Notes: generated by a model from the letters alone, not told the origin. Shown: positions 8,955-18,471, numbered from the stretch's first letter. The stretch is DNA of 33,609 bases from an uncultured Bacteroidales bacterium (GCA_937901525.1 CALDHX010000027.1:1-33609); one strand, 5' to 3'. Numbers and translations are program-made.

Positions 8955-9876
8955 TTTCTTCTTTTGTGTTTATAACAAATTCTTTTGCATTAGATAGCAT
9001 ATTTTTATCTATTACTTGGTCTGTTTCATGTTTTGCAAATTTCACAAAATCTGATATTGTAAATATGTTGTCTAATAACAAATAATTATCGCGTGAAATG
9101 TTGTTATTGAGTTTTACTTGCGAAAGAATTTCTGAACTTGTCATTTCATAGGCGGATATTCTAAACCTTTCTTCTAAGTAAAGCCATAGTATTTCGGTTA
9201 ATTCTGTGTAATATTGTTTTTGAAGTCTTTGCTCACTAAGTCTTTTCTTTGCTAAATCCTCCAAAGACTGTAAAGCTTTAATGTGAGAAGGTATTTTCGG
9301 TTGCTCTTCTATCACTTGTGGTGTTTCAATATTTAGTCTTCTTTTCCTTATATACAAAACAAGGAAATAAATTCCTACACCCATTATTATAAGTGCTGAC
9401 AACACATATATTATAGGCAAAATTTCTTTGAAGGTAAACTTTTCTTCAAGTACAGGTTTTATATCTTTTACTTCTATTTTATTGGTGTCTATAGGATATT
9501 CTAATATTTCTATTTCTGTCGGCAATACTTTTATTATGTTATCTAAATCATTGCCTATTTTTATCACAACACCCTCACCTACATTCCTATTTCCGCTTAT
9601 AAAACTTGTATAATATTGCTTGTAATTTAAAAAGGTTTTATTATTTTCCGAAATAGTATCTATTATTGTATTCTGTAATTCCAAACTATCACTATTATTT
9701 TTACTCACAATGATAGTTTGAGGAGTTGAATCAAAAGGAACTTTAAAACTAAACTCTATTCTATCACCAATATTGTAAGTTTTTTTATCCACTTGACCTT
9801 TTACAACCTGAGATTGTAAATAATTTGTAGTGATAATTGATAATAGTATTAGAATTACTATATGTTTTATTTTCAT
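8929..9876 (-). CDS. Bat-operon membrane protein with BatD-like cytoplasmic domain
   Basis: A 315-residue protein with a signal peptide (1-22), a small periplasmic beta domain (about 23-140), one membrane helix (about 155-176) and a basic cytoplasmic helical tail. Genes of this kind lie between the DUF58 gene and batA in many Bacteroidota aerotolerance operons. The cytoplasmic segment containing LTEILWLYLEERFRISAYEM matches the pattern of the BatD part in the fusion gene (IGQALWNYLSDKFKIARYDL). The two proteins therefore share a domain that may contact the same partner, perhaps MoxR. It ends inside batA and starts two bases after the DUF58 gene stops. Function unknown beyond this context. Confidence 0.75.
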   Translation of the reverse strand: MKIKHIVILILLSIITTNYLQSQVVKGQVDKKTYNIGDRIEFSFKVPFDSTPQTIIVSKNNSDSLELQNTIIDTISENNKTFLNYKQYYTSFISGNRNVGEGVVIKIGNDLDNIIKVLPTEIEILEYPIDTNKIEVKDIKPVLEEKFTFKEILPIIYVLSALIIMGVGIYFLVLYIRKRRLNIETPQVIEEQPKIPSHIKALQSLEDLAKKRLSEQRLQKQYYTELTEILWLYLEERFRISAYEMTSSEILSQVKLNNNISRDNYLLLDNIFTISDFVKFAKHETDQVIDKNMLSNAKEFVINTKEEIESNESNK

Positions 9877-9878
9877 TT

Positions 9879-10748
9879 TTATGCTTTCCCTCTTTTTGAA
9901 AATAATTTTATCAATGATTTTATATAATCTTCCGATGCAAGTATTTGAATATTATCTATACCGTATTTATTGAATTTCAACATATTTTCATATTGAATAT
10001 TACGTCTTTGCTTTACAAAATTTTCTCTTGTAATTTTATCTGTTGTATCTATCCATTTCATTTGTTTTGTTTCTGCATCTTCAAATTGCACAAGACCTAT
10101 ATTAGGCAACTCAAATTCTCGTCTATCATTTACAAAAATTGCAGTTAAATCGTGTCGCTTTGCAACTATTTGTAGGCTATCATCAAAGTTTCCAAAGCAA
10201 TCTGTGATCACAAAGCAACTTGCTCTTTTCTTTATTACATTACTTAGAAACACCAATGGCAAAGAAAAATTTGTTCCTCCATCATTTTTTTTAAACAACA
10301 ACAACTCTCTAATTATTGTCAATATATGTGAAGTGCCTTTTTTAGGAGGAATATATTTTTCCACTTTATCTGAAAAAAGTATTACTCCGACTTTATCGTT
10401 ATTATGTATTGCTGAGAATGATAAAACAGCTGCTATTTCTGTTATTATTTCAGATTTCAACGATTGTTCTGTACCAAAAAATGTAGAACCACTGACATCT
10501 ATCAACAACATCACAGTTAACTCCCTTTCCTCTTCATAAACTTTCACAAAAGGTTTATTACTTCTAGCTGTTACATTCCAATCTATACTTCTTATTTCAT
10601 CACCATAAGCATATTCCCTAACTTCGCTAAATGTCATACCCTTTCCCTTAAAAGCACTATGATATTGTCCCGCAAAAACTTCTTGCGATAAACGTCTTGC
10701 CTTAATTTCTATCTTGTGAACTTTTTTTAATATATCTTCGGTTGACAT
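9879..10748 (-). CDS. DUF58 domain protein (VWA-like MoxR partner)
   Basis: The 289-residue protein has no clear signal peptide or membrane helix and is probably cytosolic. It carries the DUF58 signature GDEIRSIDWNVTARSN (49-64) followed by a VWA-type fold with DVSGS at 84-88 and a GGTNF element. DUF58 genes regularly sit next to moxR, and the product is thought to be a metal-dependent adaptor for the ATPase. It lies six bases after moxR and two before the next gene, so it is in the same operon. Confidence 0.92.
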   Translation of the reverse strand: MSTEDILKKVHKIEIKARRLSQEVFAGQYHSAFKGKGMTFSEVREYAYGDEIRSIDWNVTARSNKPFVKVYEEERELTVMLLIDVSGSTFFGTEQSLKSEIITEIAAVLSFSAIHNNDKVGVILFSDKVEKYIPPKKGTSHILTIIRELLLFKKNDGGTNFSLPLVFLSNVIKKRASCFVITDCFGNFDDSLQIVAKRHDLTAIFVNDRREFELPNIGLVQFEDAETKQMKWIDTTDKITRENFVKQRRNIQYENMLKFNKYGIDNIQILASEDYIKSLIKLFSKRGKA

Positions 10749-10754
10749 ATCTTT

Positions 10755-11738
10755 TTACGGAACATCTATTCTGTTAACAATTTCAGTGATTATATCTTCC
10801 GATTTAATATTTTCTGCTTCTGCCTCATAGGTCAAACCTATTCTATGACGCATTACATCTAAGCAAATACTCCTTACATCTTCTGGAATCACATATCCTC
10901 TTCTTCTCACAAAAGCTAACGCTCTTGAAGCTAACGCCAAATTTATTGTTGCACGAGGAGAAGCGCCATAATTAATTAAAGATTTTAATTTACCCAAACC
11001 ATATTCTTCTGGATAACGTGTTGCAAAAACTATATCTGTAATATAATTTTCAATTTTAGCATCTAAATAAACTTCTTTAACAACTTCACGAGCACAAATT
11101 ATATTTTCCAAAGAAACTATTGGACGTACAGCCACCTTTTTCGCAGCAATTTGAGATCTAAGAATTTGTTTTTCTTCTTCTTTACTTGGATAATCAATAA
11201 CTACTTTCATCATAAATCTATCCAATTGAGCTTCTGGCAAAGGATAAGTACCCTCTTGTTCAATTGGATTTTGAGTTGCAAGAACTAAAAATGGTTCTTG
11301 CAATTTAAAAGTTTGTTCTCCTATAGTTATTTGACGTTCTTGCATTGCTTCCAATAAAGCCGATTGAACTTTTGCAGGAGCTCTATTAATTTCATCTGCC
11401 AAAACAAAATTAGAAAACACAGGTCCTTTCTTTACAAAAAACGCTTCTTCTTTTGGAGAATATATCATTGTACCTGTAACATCAGCGGGCAATAAATCGG
11501 GAGTAAATTGAATTCTACTAAACTTAGCATTTATTGTCTTAGCTAAAACTGTTATTGCTTGAGTCTTTGCAAGTCCTGGCACACCTTCAAGTAATATATG
11601 TCCATCAGCCAATAAAGCAATAATCAATCTTTCAACCATATTCTTTTGTCCTACTATAACCTTTGAAATTTCCAAAGTCATAGCATCGACAAAAGCACTT
11701 TCTTGTTCAATTCTTTTATTTAATTCTATTATATCCAT
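10755..11738 (-). CDS. moxR: MoxR-family AAA+ ATPase
   Basis: This 327-residue AAA+ ATPase shows Walker A GVPGLAKT (52-59), Walker B VLADE (112-116), sensor 1 ATQNP (154-158), and LDRF (172-175). The C-terminal lid begins near 240 with GASPRA. MoxR ATPases act as chaperone-like remodelers together with VWA proteins; here the partners are the DUF58 protein, BatA and BatB. It is the first gene of the leftward operon. A candidate -7 element, TACCTTTG, lies 77 bases or so upstream (11816-11823, minus strand). Confidence 0.95.
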   Translation of the reverse strand: MDIIELNKRIEQESAFVDAMTLEISKVIVGQKNMVERLIIALLADGHILLEGVPGLAKTQAITVLAKTINAKFSRIQFTPDLLPADVTGTMIYSPKEEAFFVKKGPVFSNFVLADEINRAPAKVQSALLEAMQERQITIGEQTFKLQEPFLVLATQNPIEQEGTYPLPEAQLDRFMMKVVIDYPSKEEEKQILRSQIAAKKVAVRPIVSLENIICAREVVKEVYLDAKIENYITDIVFATRYPEEYGLGKLKSLINYGASPRATINLALASRALAFVRRRGYVIPEDVRSICLDVMRHRIGLTYEAEAENIKSEDIITEIVNRIDVP

Positions 11739-11815
11739 AAATTATATAGTATAAATCACTTTTTTTTAAGAGAAGAAACGTATTTCCATCTCTATTTATT
11801 ATAAACTTCAACTTG

Positions 11816-11823
11816 CAAAGGTA
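11816..11823 (-). promoter_or_regulatory. Candidate -7 element for the moxR-bat operon
   Basis: On the minus strand this reads TACCTTTG followed by C, matching TAnnTTTG. There is no convincing TTTG 19-20 bp further upstream, so the promoter is only half supported. It is the best match between moxR and the divergent T9SS gene. Confidence 0.45.
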
Positions 11824-11833
11824 AGAAATATTA

Positions 11834-11874
11834 AAATAATTCTTTGTTTTAGGAAAATAATTCTTTGTTTTATT
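11834..11874. repeat. Short tandem direct repeat in the moxR / T9SS cargo intergenic region
   Basis: AAAATAATTCTTTGTTTTA occurs twice in close succession with a few bases between. Related AAATAATTCTTTG or AAGAATTATTTT strings recur near 184-190, 228-236 and 18724-18760. It may be a species-specific intergenic motif or simply AT-rich drift. Confidence 0.4.
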
Positions 11875-11905
11875 TTTTATTTCTTTGATTTTTTGGTCAA
11901 AATAT

Positions 11906-11936
11906 TTTGGCGCATTATTATTTTTTTGTACTTTTG
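11906..11936 (+). promoter_or_regulatory. Bacteroidota promoter for the 1053-residue T9SS cargo gene
   Basis: TTTG at 11906-11909 and TACTTTTG at 11929-11936 are separated by exactly 19 bp, matching TTTG-N19-TAnnTTTG. The start codon at 11991 lies about 55 bases downstream of the -7 element. Confidence 0.75.
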
Positions 11937-11990
11937 CCGACTTAAAAGATGAAAAGTTTAATAATATTTAGAAATAAAGAAAAGTAAGTT

Positions 11991-14900
11991 ATGAAAAGCA
12001 GAAAGTTACTCTTAAGTTTAGCAGTTTTCTTTCTTGTTGGAGCATTTGCTTCAGCTAAGGCATCTCCTATTGCAATAGCAGAAGGAGAAGAAGTTACAGA
12101 TTCAACATTGACAGGTTGGCATCAAATTGGTCCAAACAATGTAGCAGGACGTGTACGCACCATAATGTTTGACAAATTCAACGATGGCGTAATCTACGCA
12201 TGTTCTCCAACAGGAGGATTGTTTATCAGTGTTAACGATGGTAACAATTGGCAAGCAGTATCTCTTGGAGAAGGTGCAAATAGTTCTTATGTTGCTACTT
12301 CAATAGCACAAGATGATAATGGTATCATTTACGTAGGAACAGGAGAAGGTTCATATTCAGAAGCAGAAGCAGGAAAAAAACACTTCAAGACAGGATTACT
12401 TGGAAACGGTGTTTACAAATCAAGCGAATTTGATAAAAATTGGGCAGCAAATCTTCAAACAGATGAAGAAAAATACCAATTCGTTGCAGAAAACATTTCA
12501 TTCACTCAAATGGAAGGAACAGTTCCAGACAAATATGACATAGGAGGAGAATGGATTTACATAAACGATATGGCATTTGTTGGCGGAAAATTATTTGTTG
12601 CAACAAAAAATGCAGGTTTAAAAGTATATTCTAACGGAAGTTGGGAAACTGCGACAATAAATAATAACACTATGGTCAACGTTACAGACATAAAAGTTTC
12701 TGCTAACGGAAAAGTAGCTGTTGCTTACGTATTAGACAATGACGCAGCAGTAGCAATTGCTAACGACATTGAAACATCTAATACCTTTACAAACTCTTTA
12801 ACAAAAGATAAAATAGGATTAAGTCAAGATGACATCATAGTAAAAATAGAATTATCTTTCTCTTTAACTACAGACAAACTATATGCTTTAGTAAACTACT
12901 ATAAAGCAACAGGAAACGGATACTATTCTAACGAAGCAATATACAGACAAGTAGAAAATAGTTGGGAAGCTGCAACATCAGGCTCACTATACATTGGAAC
13001 AAGCGAAGGAATGTCTATTGCTATTAACGACAGAGATGAAGAATTTATCTATGCTGGAGGCTCTTCAGTAGTATCAGGTTTTGACGCTAACAATGATCCA
13101 ATTTTCTACTACAATACAATTGCGAGCAGTGGAGCAGAAAGAAATAGCGGTAATTTCGTACCAGCAGGAATTCACGCAATAGCATTTGATCCTAATCCAC
13201 AAACAACAGAAGATTCAATAAAAATTTATCTTGCAACAGACGCAGGAGTATATATCTACAAACAAGACCCATTAACACAATTTGTACAATGGCATGCTTG
13301 CAACAAAGGATTAATAAGTGCACAATATTACAACGTAGCCTCAACAAATGACGGAGCAGTATTTGGAGCAGCAGAAAGTAATGCAATAAGCTACATACCA
13401 ACACCAGGTGCAGAATTAAAATCAGCAGAAACAATTTGGTCACCTAACAGTACTGGTTATAGTGCAATAGCAAATCAAATCGACCCTTACGCAGTTCCAA
13501 CAGGAAGTAACGTTTTAGCATCAGCTATTCATCAATCTCTTCCAACAGTAAAAAAACCTGTTGTTTTAGCACGTCCATATATGGCAATGACAAGAACATA
13601 TAGCGACAATAACGATTACGAATCAATCAACGACCAAACATGGAACTATGGAGCAGGAACAGAATTATCATTCTTACATCCAAACACAATAACATCAGTA
13701 GAAAAATCTTCATACATTGCACCAATAGCATTATGGGAATCATTCAATGCACCAGAAGCATCACAAAACACAGTTTATTTAGTATTAAATGACAAACTTA
13801 CAATAAGAAGAAACGGAACAAACTATATGTATAGCCACGGATTTGAATTAAAAGACGGAGACTCTGCAATAGTTCAAAGCACTAACCTTGGATACCCATT
13901 CTTCTTTGTCTTCTCAGCAGAAAGATTTGGCACAATTACATCAGAATACACAGGAGAAGAAGTATTAAATTTAATGACAACACAAGACACTTCAATAGAA
14001 GTATCAAACCCAGTAAGAAGTAGATTATTCATTGCAGCAGCAAACGGACTATATGTATGTAATGAACCAATGAACTTCACAAAAACATACCAAACAAATA
14101 ATCCTAACTCACTTCCTTGGGTAAAATTATTCAACTTCACTTCATCAGAAGAAGGAAAACGTCAAATAAGAGAAATAGCACCATCAGAAGACGGAAACAC
14201 AGTATTGATTTCAATAGACATTGAAGCAACAAACAATGCACCTGCTTCAACAAAACTTTACAGAATATCTGGATTAAATCAATATGATTTAAGTGCTGTA
14301 AACAGAGGCGGAGAATCATTTGGAGGAACACCAAATGATGCAAACAAATTTACAACAGTAGAAATCGCTTCATTTGACAGAAGTATATCTTCAATAGCTT
14401 ACGCAAACAACGATGTAGCAATCATAACACTACAAGGATATACACCAATCAACGCTAACATTTACAGAGCAACTAACCTAACAGCAGAAAATGCAGAAGA
14501 CGTAGTATTTACTCCTATCACATTAGAAAACGATGCAAAACCAGTTTTCTCAGCATTAGTAGAAAAAGTAAGCACAGGAGATTCAACAGTTTACGTAGGA
14601 ACAGATGACGGAGTTTACAAAACAACTGATTACACAGCAGCAAACGTTGTTTGGACAAAAGAAGAAGCATTCCCAGCAGTTCCAGTTTATGACTTATTCC
14701 AACAAACAGCTAACTTACCATCTATTCAATTTACAACTTACATAGCAACAAATGCTCAAAACAATGTTTACAACGAAACAAAATATCCAGGAGCTATCTA
14801 TGCAGCAACTTACGGAAAAGGATTATTTATGAATTATGACAACATTGCAAGCGAAAAACCAGAACCAGTAAGTTTAAATTCAGTAGAACAAACAGCAACT

Positions 14901-15152
14901 ACAAACGTAGATTTATATCCAAACCCAGCACAAAACCACACAACATTAAGCTATACACTATCTTCTTCATCAAATGTTACACTTAACATATTTGATATGA
15001 ACGGAAGATTAATATCAAGCTTAGAAAAAGGACGTCAAGCAGCAGGATTACACACACAAGAAATATCATTATCAGGCTTAGAAAAAGGAGTGTATATGAT
15101 ACAAATCATAACAAACCAAACATCAGAAGCAGCAAAATTGATAGTTCAATAA
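11991..15152 (+). CDS. Large T9SS-sorted beta-propeller-like secreted protein
   Basis: This 1053-residue protein starts with a signal peptide (about 1-24, ending ASAKA). The body contains propeller-like repeats of the BNR/sortilin type: VAGRVRTIMFDKFNDGVIYA, ISVNDGNNWQAV, DDNGIIYVGTGEG, and TVYVGTDDGVYKTTD near the end. Residues from about 965 form a type A T9SS sorting domain: DLYPNPAQNHTTLSYTL, then NIFDMNGRLISSLEKG, then GLEKGVYMIQI, ending KLIVQ. Codon choice is notably uniform (ACA, GCA, GAA), suggesting high expression, and it has a good promoter and its own terminator. The PorQ-like secretion gene lies just downstream. Function is unknown; a cell-surface or secreted adhesive or structural role is a guess. 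The sorting domain is certain; the propeller assignment is by repeat pattern only. Confidence 0.85.
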   Translation: MKSRKLLLSLAVFFLVGAFASAKASPIAIAEGEEVTDSTLTGWHQIGPNNVAGRVRTIMFDKFNDGVIYACSPTGGLFISVNDGNNWQAVSLGEGANSSYVATSIAQDDNGIIYVGTGEGSYSEAEAGKKHFKTGLLGNGVYKSSEFDKNWAANLQTDEEKYQFVAENISFTQMEGTVPDKYDIGGEWIYINDMAFVGGKLFVATKNAGLKVYSNGSWETATINNNTMVNVTDIKVSANGKVAVAYVLDNDAAVAIANDIETSNTFTNSLTKDKIGLSQDDIIVKIELSFSLTTDKLYALVNYYKATGNGYYSNEAIYRQVENSWEAATSGSLYIGTSEGMSIAINDRDEEFIYAGGSSVVSGFDANNDPIFYYNTIASSGAERNSGNFVPAGIHAIAFDPNPQTTEDSIKIYLATDAGVYIYKQDPLTQFVQWHACNKGLISAQYYNVASTNDGAVFGAAESNAISYIPTPGAELKSAETIWSPNSTGYSAIANQIDPYAVPTGSNVLASAIHQSLPTVKKPVVLARPYMAMTRTYSDNNDYESINDQTWNYGAGTELSFLHPNTITSVEKSSYIAPIALWESFNAPEASQNTVYLVLNDKLTIRRNGTNYMYSHGFELKDGDSAIVQSTNLGYPFFFVFSAERFGTITSEYTGEEVLNLMTTQDTSIEVSNPVRSRLFIAAANGLYVCNEPMNFTKTYQTNNPNSLPWVKLFNFTSSEEGKRQIREIAPSEDGNTVLISIDIEATNNAPASTKLYRISGLNQYDLSAVNRGGESFGGTPNDANKFTTVEIASFDRSISSIAYANNDVAIITLQGYTPINANIYRATNLTAENAEDVVFTPITLENDAKPVFSALVEKVSTGDSTVYVGTDDGVYKTTDYTAANVVWTKEEAFPAVPVYDLFQQTANLPSIQFTTYIATNAQNNVYNETKYPGAIYAATYGKGLFMNYDNIASEKPEPVSLNSVEQTATTNVDLYPNPAQNHTTLSYTLSSSSNVTLNIFDMNGRLISSLEKGRQAAGLHTQEISLSGLEKGVYMIQIITNQTSEAAKLIVQ

Positions 15153-15170
15153 TAAATAAAAACACACTAC

Positions 15171-15209
15171 AAAAGGACGAGGTTTTCTTAACTTCGTCCT
15201 TTTTTTTTA
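15171..15209 (+). terminator. Rho-independent terminator after the T9SS cargo gene
   Basis: AAAAGGACGA (15171-15180) pairs with TCGTCCTTTT about 13 bases later, followed by a run of T. It begins 18 bases after the stop of the large T9SS gene and precedes porQ, so porQ is probably expressed by read-through or from its own weak promoter. Confidence 0.85.
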
Positions 15210-15252
15210 TTACCACAACAATAAGAAATATATTTTTCAGTTATAATATATT

Positions 15253-16278
15253 ATGAAGAAATATTTATTAGCAATTAGCATACTGATAATATCAAGCTTT
15301 ACCACAAAAGCACAAATCGGCGGAAGCGCAGTTTATTCCGTACTTTCCTTACATTCATCAGCAAAAACAGCAGCCTTAGGCATGGATTTTCTACCTTGTT
15401 TTAGTGATGATATTACAGCGATTATCAACAACCCCTCAACACTTAGAAAAGAAAATCACAACAACATAGGAATTACCTACACCACACTATTCTCTGGCAT
15501 CAATCAAGCCTCACTTGCATACAGTCACACCCTTGATAAAATAGGAAGTTTAGCCCTTGGAGTGCAATATTTAAACTACGGCAGTTTCGATATGACAGAA
15601 GAAAACGGCGATGTAGTAGGAAAATTCACAGCAGCCGATTATGTCTTCACACTATCTTGGGGAAAAATGTTAGATAGCAACGTTTACATTGGAGCAAATC
15701 TAAAACCCGTTTTCTCACAATATGAAAGTTACAATTCTTTCGCTTTGGCAATAGACCTTGCCGCAAGTTATCAATCCTCCGATCGCACTTGGGCCGTTTC
15801 ACTTATGGCAAGAAATATGGGAAAGCAAATAAAAAAATTAGCAAACGAAGACTTCTCTCTACCCTTTGACCTACAACTTGCAGCAAGCAAGAAATTAGCA
15901 CACGCACCCTTAACAATATACGGAGCAATCACCAACCTACACAAATGGAATCTAAGAGAAGACGACCCATTGAATCCAAGAGACGAAATAGACCTTAACG
16001 GAGAGGTTACAAAAGAGAATAAATTTGTAGGAATACTTGACAACACATTCCGACACCTACAAATAGGAGTAGAATTCACACCCTCAAAATATTTTTACAT
16101 AGCAGCAGGCTATTCATGGAAACAAAACAGAGAAATGTACCTAAAAGACGCATTCTCACTTGCAGGCTTATCCTACGGAATCGGCATAAACTACTCACGC
16201 TTCCGCCTTTGCTACTCACGAAACGAATATCACCGCTACGGAGCCCCTAATTACATAAGCCTAATAGTGCAATTATAA
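15253..16278 (+). CDS. porQ: PorQ-like type IX secretion system protein
   Basis: The 341-residue protein has a signal peptide (1-20, ending TKAQ), then IGGSAVYSVLSLHSSAKTAALG, close in pattern to the PorQ start region. NNPSTL and many amphipathic beta strands of an outer-membrane barrel of the PorV/PorQ (FadL-like) type follow. PorQ is needed for T9SS function in Porphyromonas and probably works at the outer membrane with PorU/PorV/PorZ in attachment of cargo. It sits directly downstream of a T9SS cargo gene. The start at 15253 gives an immediate signal peptide. PorQ fits better than PorV on length and N-terminus, but PorV-like paralogues cannot be excluded. Confidence 0.82.
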   Translation: MKKYLLAISILIISSFTTKAQIGGSAVYSVLSLHSSAKTAALGMDFLPCFSDDITAIINNPSTLRKENHNNIGITYTTLFSGINQASLAYSHTLDKIGSLALGVQYLNYGSFDMTEENGDVVGKFTAADYVFTLSWGKMLDSNVYIGANLKPVFSQYESYNSFALAIDLAASYQSSDRTWAVSLMARNMGKQIKKLANEDFSLPFDLQLAASKKLAHAPLTIYGAITNLHKWNLREDDPLNPRDEIDLNGEVTKENKFVGILDNTFRHLQIGVEFTPSKYFYIAAGYSWKQNREMYLKDAFSLAGLSYGIGINYSRFRLCYSRNEYHRYGAPNYISLIVQL

Positions 16279-16302
16279 TTTTCAAACTTTATTAAAGAAA
16301 AT

Positions 16303-16352
16303 AAAAACGCTCGCAAGTCAAAATTTTTCAAAGACTCACGAGCGTTTTTCTT
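16303..16352. terminator. Bidirectional terminator between porQ and WD40 gene
   Basis: AAAAACGCTCG (16303-16313) pairs with CGAGCGTTTTT (16339-16349). The A tract before and T tract after allow it to act for both converging genes, porQ from the left and the WD40 gene (stop at 16373) from the right. Confidence 0.85.
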
Positions 16353-16372
16353 TGAGTTAGAAAATCAAATCC

Positions 16373-17416
16373 CTACTCTACTCCCCATATCTTAATGGTT
16401 CCATCATCCGAACCGCTGATTATATTTGTACCATCGGGACTAAATGCTACGGATCTGACTTCATCTGAATGTTCCTCCAAGGTTTTAAGGCATTCTCCTG
16501 TGTTTGCATCCCATATCTTAATGGTTTCATCCCCTGAACCGCTGATAATTCTTTTGCCATCGGGACTATATGCTACGGAATTGACAGAATTGGTATGTCC
16601 TTCTAAGTTTTTAAGACATTCTCCTGTATTTGCGTCCCATATCTTAATGACACAATTAGAATCCCATCTAGGATACTTATTTAAATGACTAAAATTAAAG
16701 TTATGAGATCCACTAACAATATAATTTCCATCGGGACTATATGCTACAGATGCAATTTCAGTTAAATGTCCTTTAAATGTTTGAATACTCTTTCCTGTCT
16801 TCACATCAACCATCTCAATAATATTATCGTACGAACCACCAATAATTCTCTGTCCATCTGGACTAAACGCTATTGATGCTTTAAAACCTAAATGTTTTTT
16901 TAAGATTTTAAGACATACACCAGTACTCGCTTCCCATATTTTTATATTATTTACATCTACACTAGCAATATATTTTCCATCAGGACTATATATAGCAGAA
17001 TAAACAAAGCAAGAATGATGTTCCCTTAATATTTTTATATATTTTCCTGTACTTACATCCCATATCTTTATAGGTCTTGTGCCAGATGATGCACTAATAA
17101 AATATTTTCCAGAAGGACTATACGATAAAATATCCACCTCTCTAGTATGACCACTCTTTATAATTTTAAGACATTCACCAGTATTTGCATCCCACATTTT
17201 AATATTTTTATCTAACAAACCACTTATAATATATTTTCCATCAGGGCTATATGCTACTGAACATACTCTGCCAGAATCCACATTCAACGTTTTAAGGCAT
17301 TTAAACTTAGTTACGTCTATCTCTTCTTTAATATTTTTCTTATATTCTTTGATTTCATCTAATATTGCATAGAGTTTTGCTTCAATACTACTTAATATAT
17401 CTTTATCTGTTTTCAT
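16373..17416 (-). CDS. Seven-repeat WD40 beta-propeller protein
   Basis: The 347-residue protein has no signal peptide. Residues 1-45 form a charged helical N-terminus (EAKLYAILDEIKEYKKNI) ending in IDVTKFKCLKTL. Seven WD40 repeats follow with SPDGKYIISG...IKIWD consensus cores, enough for one complete propeller. Repeat 5 carries an insertion of about 14 residues (NFNFSHLNKYPRW). The last repeat ends TIKIWGVE. The neighbouring gene at 17476-18471 is a clear paralogue with the same N-terminal segment, 59 bases upstream in the same direction. WD40 propellers bind proteins; no catalytic domain is present, so the partner is unknown. Confidence 0.9.
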   Translation of the reverse strand: MKTDKDILSSIEAKLYAILDEIKEYKKNIKEEIDVTKFKCLKTLNVDSGRVCSVAYSPDGKYIISGLLDKNIKMWDANTGECLKIIKSGHTREVDILSYSPSGKYFISASSGTRPIKIWDVSTGKYIKILREHHSCFVYSAIYSPDGKYIASVDVNNIKIWEASTGVCLKILKKHLGFKASIAFSPDGQRIIGGSYDNIIEMVDVKTGKSIQTFKGHLTEIASVAYSPDGNYIVSGSHNFNFSHLNKYPRWDSNCVIKIWDANTGECLKNLEGHTNSVNSVAYSPDGKRIISGSGDETIKIWDANTGECLKTLEEHSDEVRSVAFSPDGTNIISGSDDGTIKIWGVE

Positions 17417-17475
17417 ATTTAATTAGTTTTTATTTTATATTATTTCTTATAATGTAAACATACAAAATTTATTAT

Positions 17476-18471
17476 CTACTCCATTCCCCAAATCTTAATA
17501 GTATCATCTCCTGAACCACTAACAATATATTTTCCATCTGGACTATATGCTACAGAATAAATATCATTTGTATGACCTTCTAAAGTTTGAAGACACTTTC
17601 CATTACTAACATCCCATATTTTAATGGTTCTATCTCCAGAACCACTAATAACATATTTACCATCTGGACTATAAGACACCGAACGAAGTTCAAAATAATG
17701 TCCTTTTAAAGTTTTAAGACACTCTCCTTTATCAACATCCCATATCTTTAAAGTATCATCTACAGAACCACTAACAATATATTTTCCATCTGGGCTATAC
17801 GCTACAGATTCAACAAAATTTAAATGTCCTTTTAAAGTTATATAACATTTTCCCGTATTAATATCCCATATTTTTACTGTTTTATCCTCAGAACCACTTG
17901 CAATATATTTCCCATTAGGACTATAAGATACAGATCTTGCCCATTTACGTTTACGTTCTCTTATAGTTGTTATAACATGCGCCGTTTCTACACAATATAC
18001 ATCAATCGTTCCATCCCATAAACCGGTAACAAAACTTTTTCCGTCAATACTATATGCTACACACTCAACACCACCATAATATGCGTCTATGGTTTTTAAA
18101 CATTCTCCTGTGATTGCATCCCATATTTTAATATTATAATCATATGAACCACTGACAATAAATTTTCCATCAGGACTAAATGATATAGAAGTAACTTCTT
18201 TTGAATGTCCCTCTAAGGTTTTAAGACACTCTCCTGTGGTTGCGTCCCATATCTTAATGGTTTTATCCCATGAACCACTCGCAATATATTTTCCATCGGG
18301 ACTATATGATACGGAAGTAACTAAAGAAGTGTGTCCTTCTAATGTTTGAAGACACTTAAACTTAGTTACATCTATCTCCTCTTGAATACTATTTTTATAT
18401 TCTTTGATTTCATCCAATATAGCGTAGAGTTTTGCTTCAACACTCTCTAATTTTTCTTTATCAATCTTCAT
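17476..18471 (-). CDS. Seven-repeat WD40 beta-propeller protein (paralogue)
   Basis: This 331-residue cytosolic protein shares the helical N-terminus EAKLYAILDEIKEYK and the IDVTKFKCL junction with its downstream neighbour, then has seven WD40 repeats (for example SPDGKYIVSGSGDDTIKIWG as the last). Repeat 3 is the most divergent (SIDGKSFVTGLWDGTIDVYC). A good leftward promoter lies at 18508-18538, and no terminator separates it from the second WD40 gene, so they are probably co-transcribed. The pair arose by tandem duplication. Function is unknown; a scaffold role is likely from the fold. Confidence 0.9.
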   Translation of the reverse strand: MKIDKEKLESVEAKLYAILDEIKEYKNSIQEEIDVTKFKCLQTLEGHTSLVTSVSYSPDGKYIASGSWDKTIKIWDATTGECLKTLEGHSKEVTSISFSPDGKFIVSGSYDYNIKIWDAITGECLKTIDAYYGGVECVAYSIDGKSFVTGLWDGTIDVYCVETAHVITTIRERKRKWARSVSYSPNGKYIASGSEDKTVKIWDINTGKCYITLKGHLNFVESVAYSPDGKYIVSGSVDDTLKIWDVDKGECLKTLKGHYFELRSVSYSPDGKYVISGSGDRTIKIWDVSNGKCLQTLEGHTNDIYSVAYSPDGKYIVSGSGDDTIKIWGME

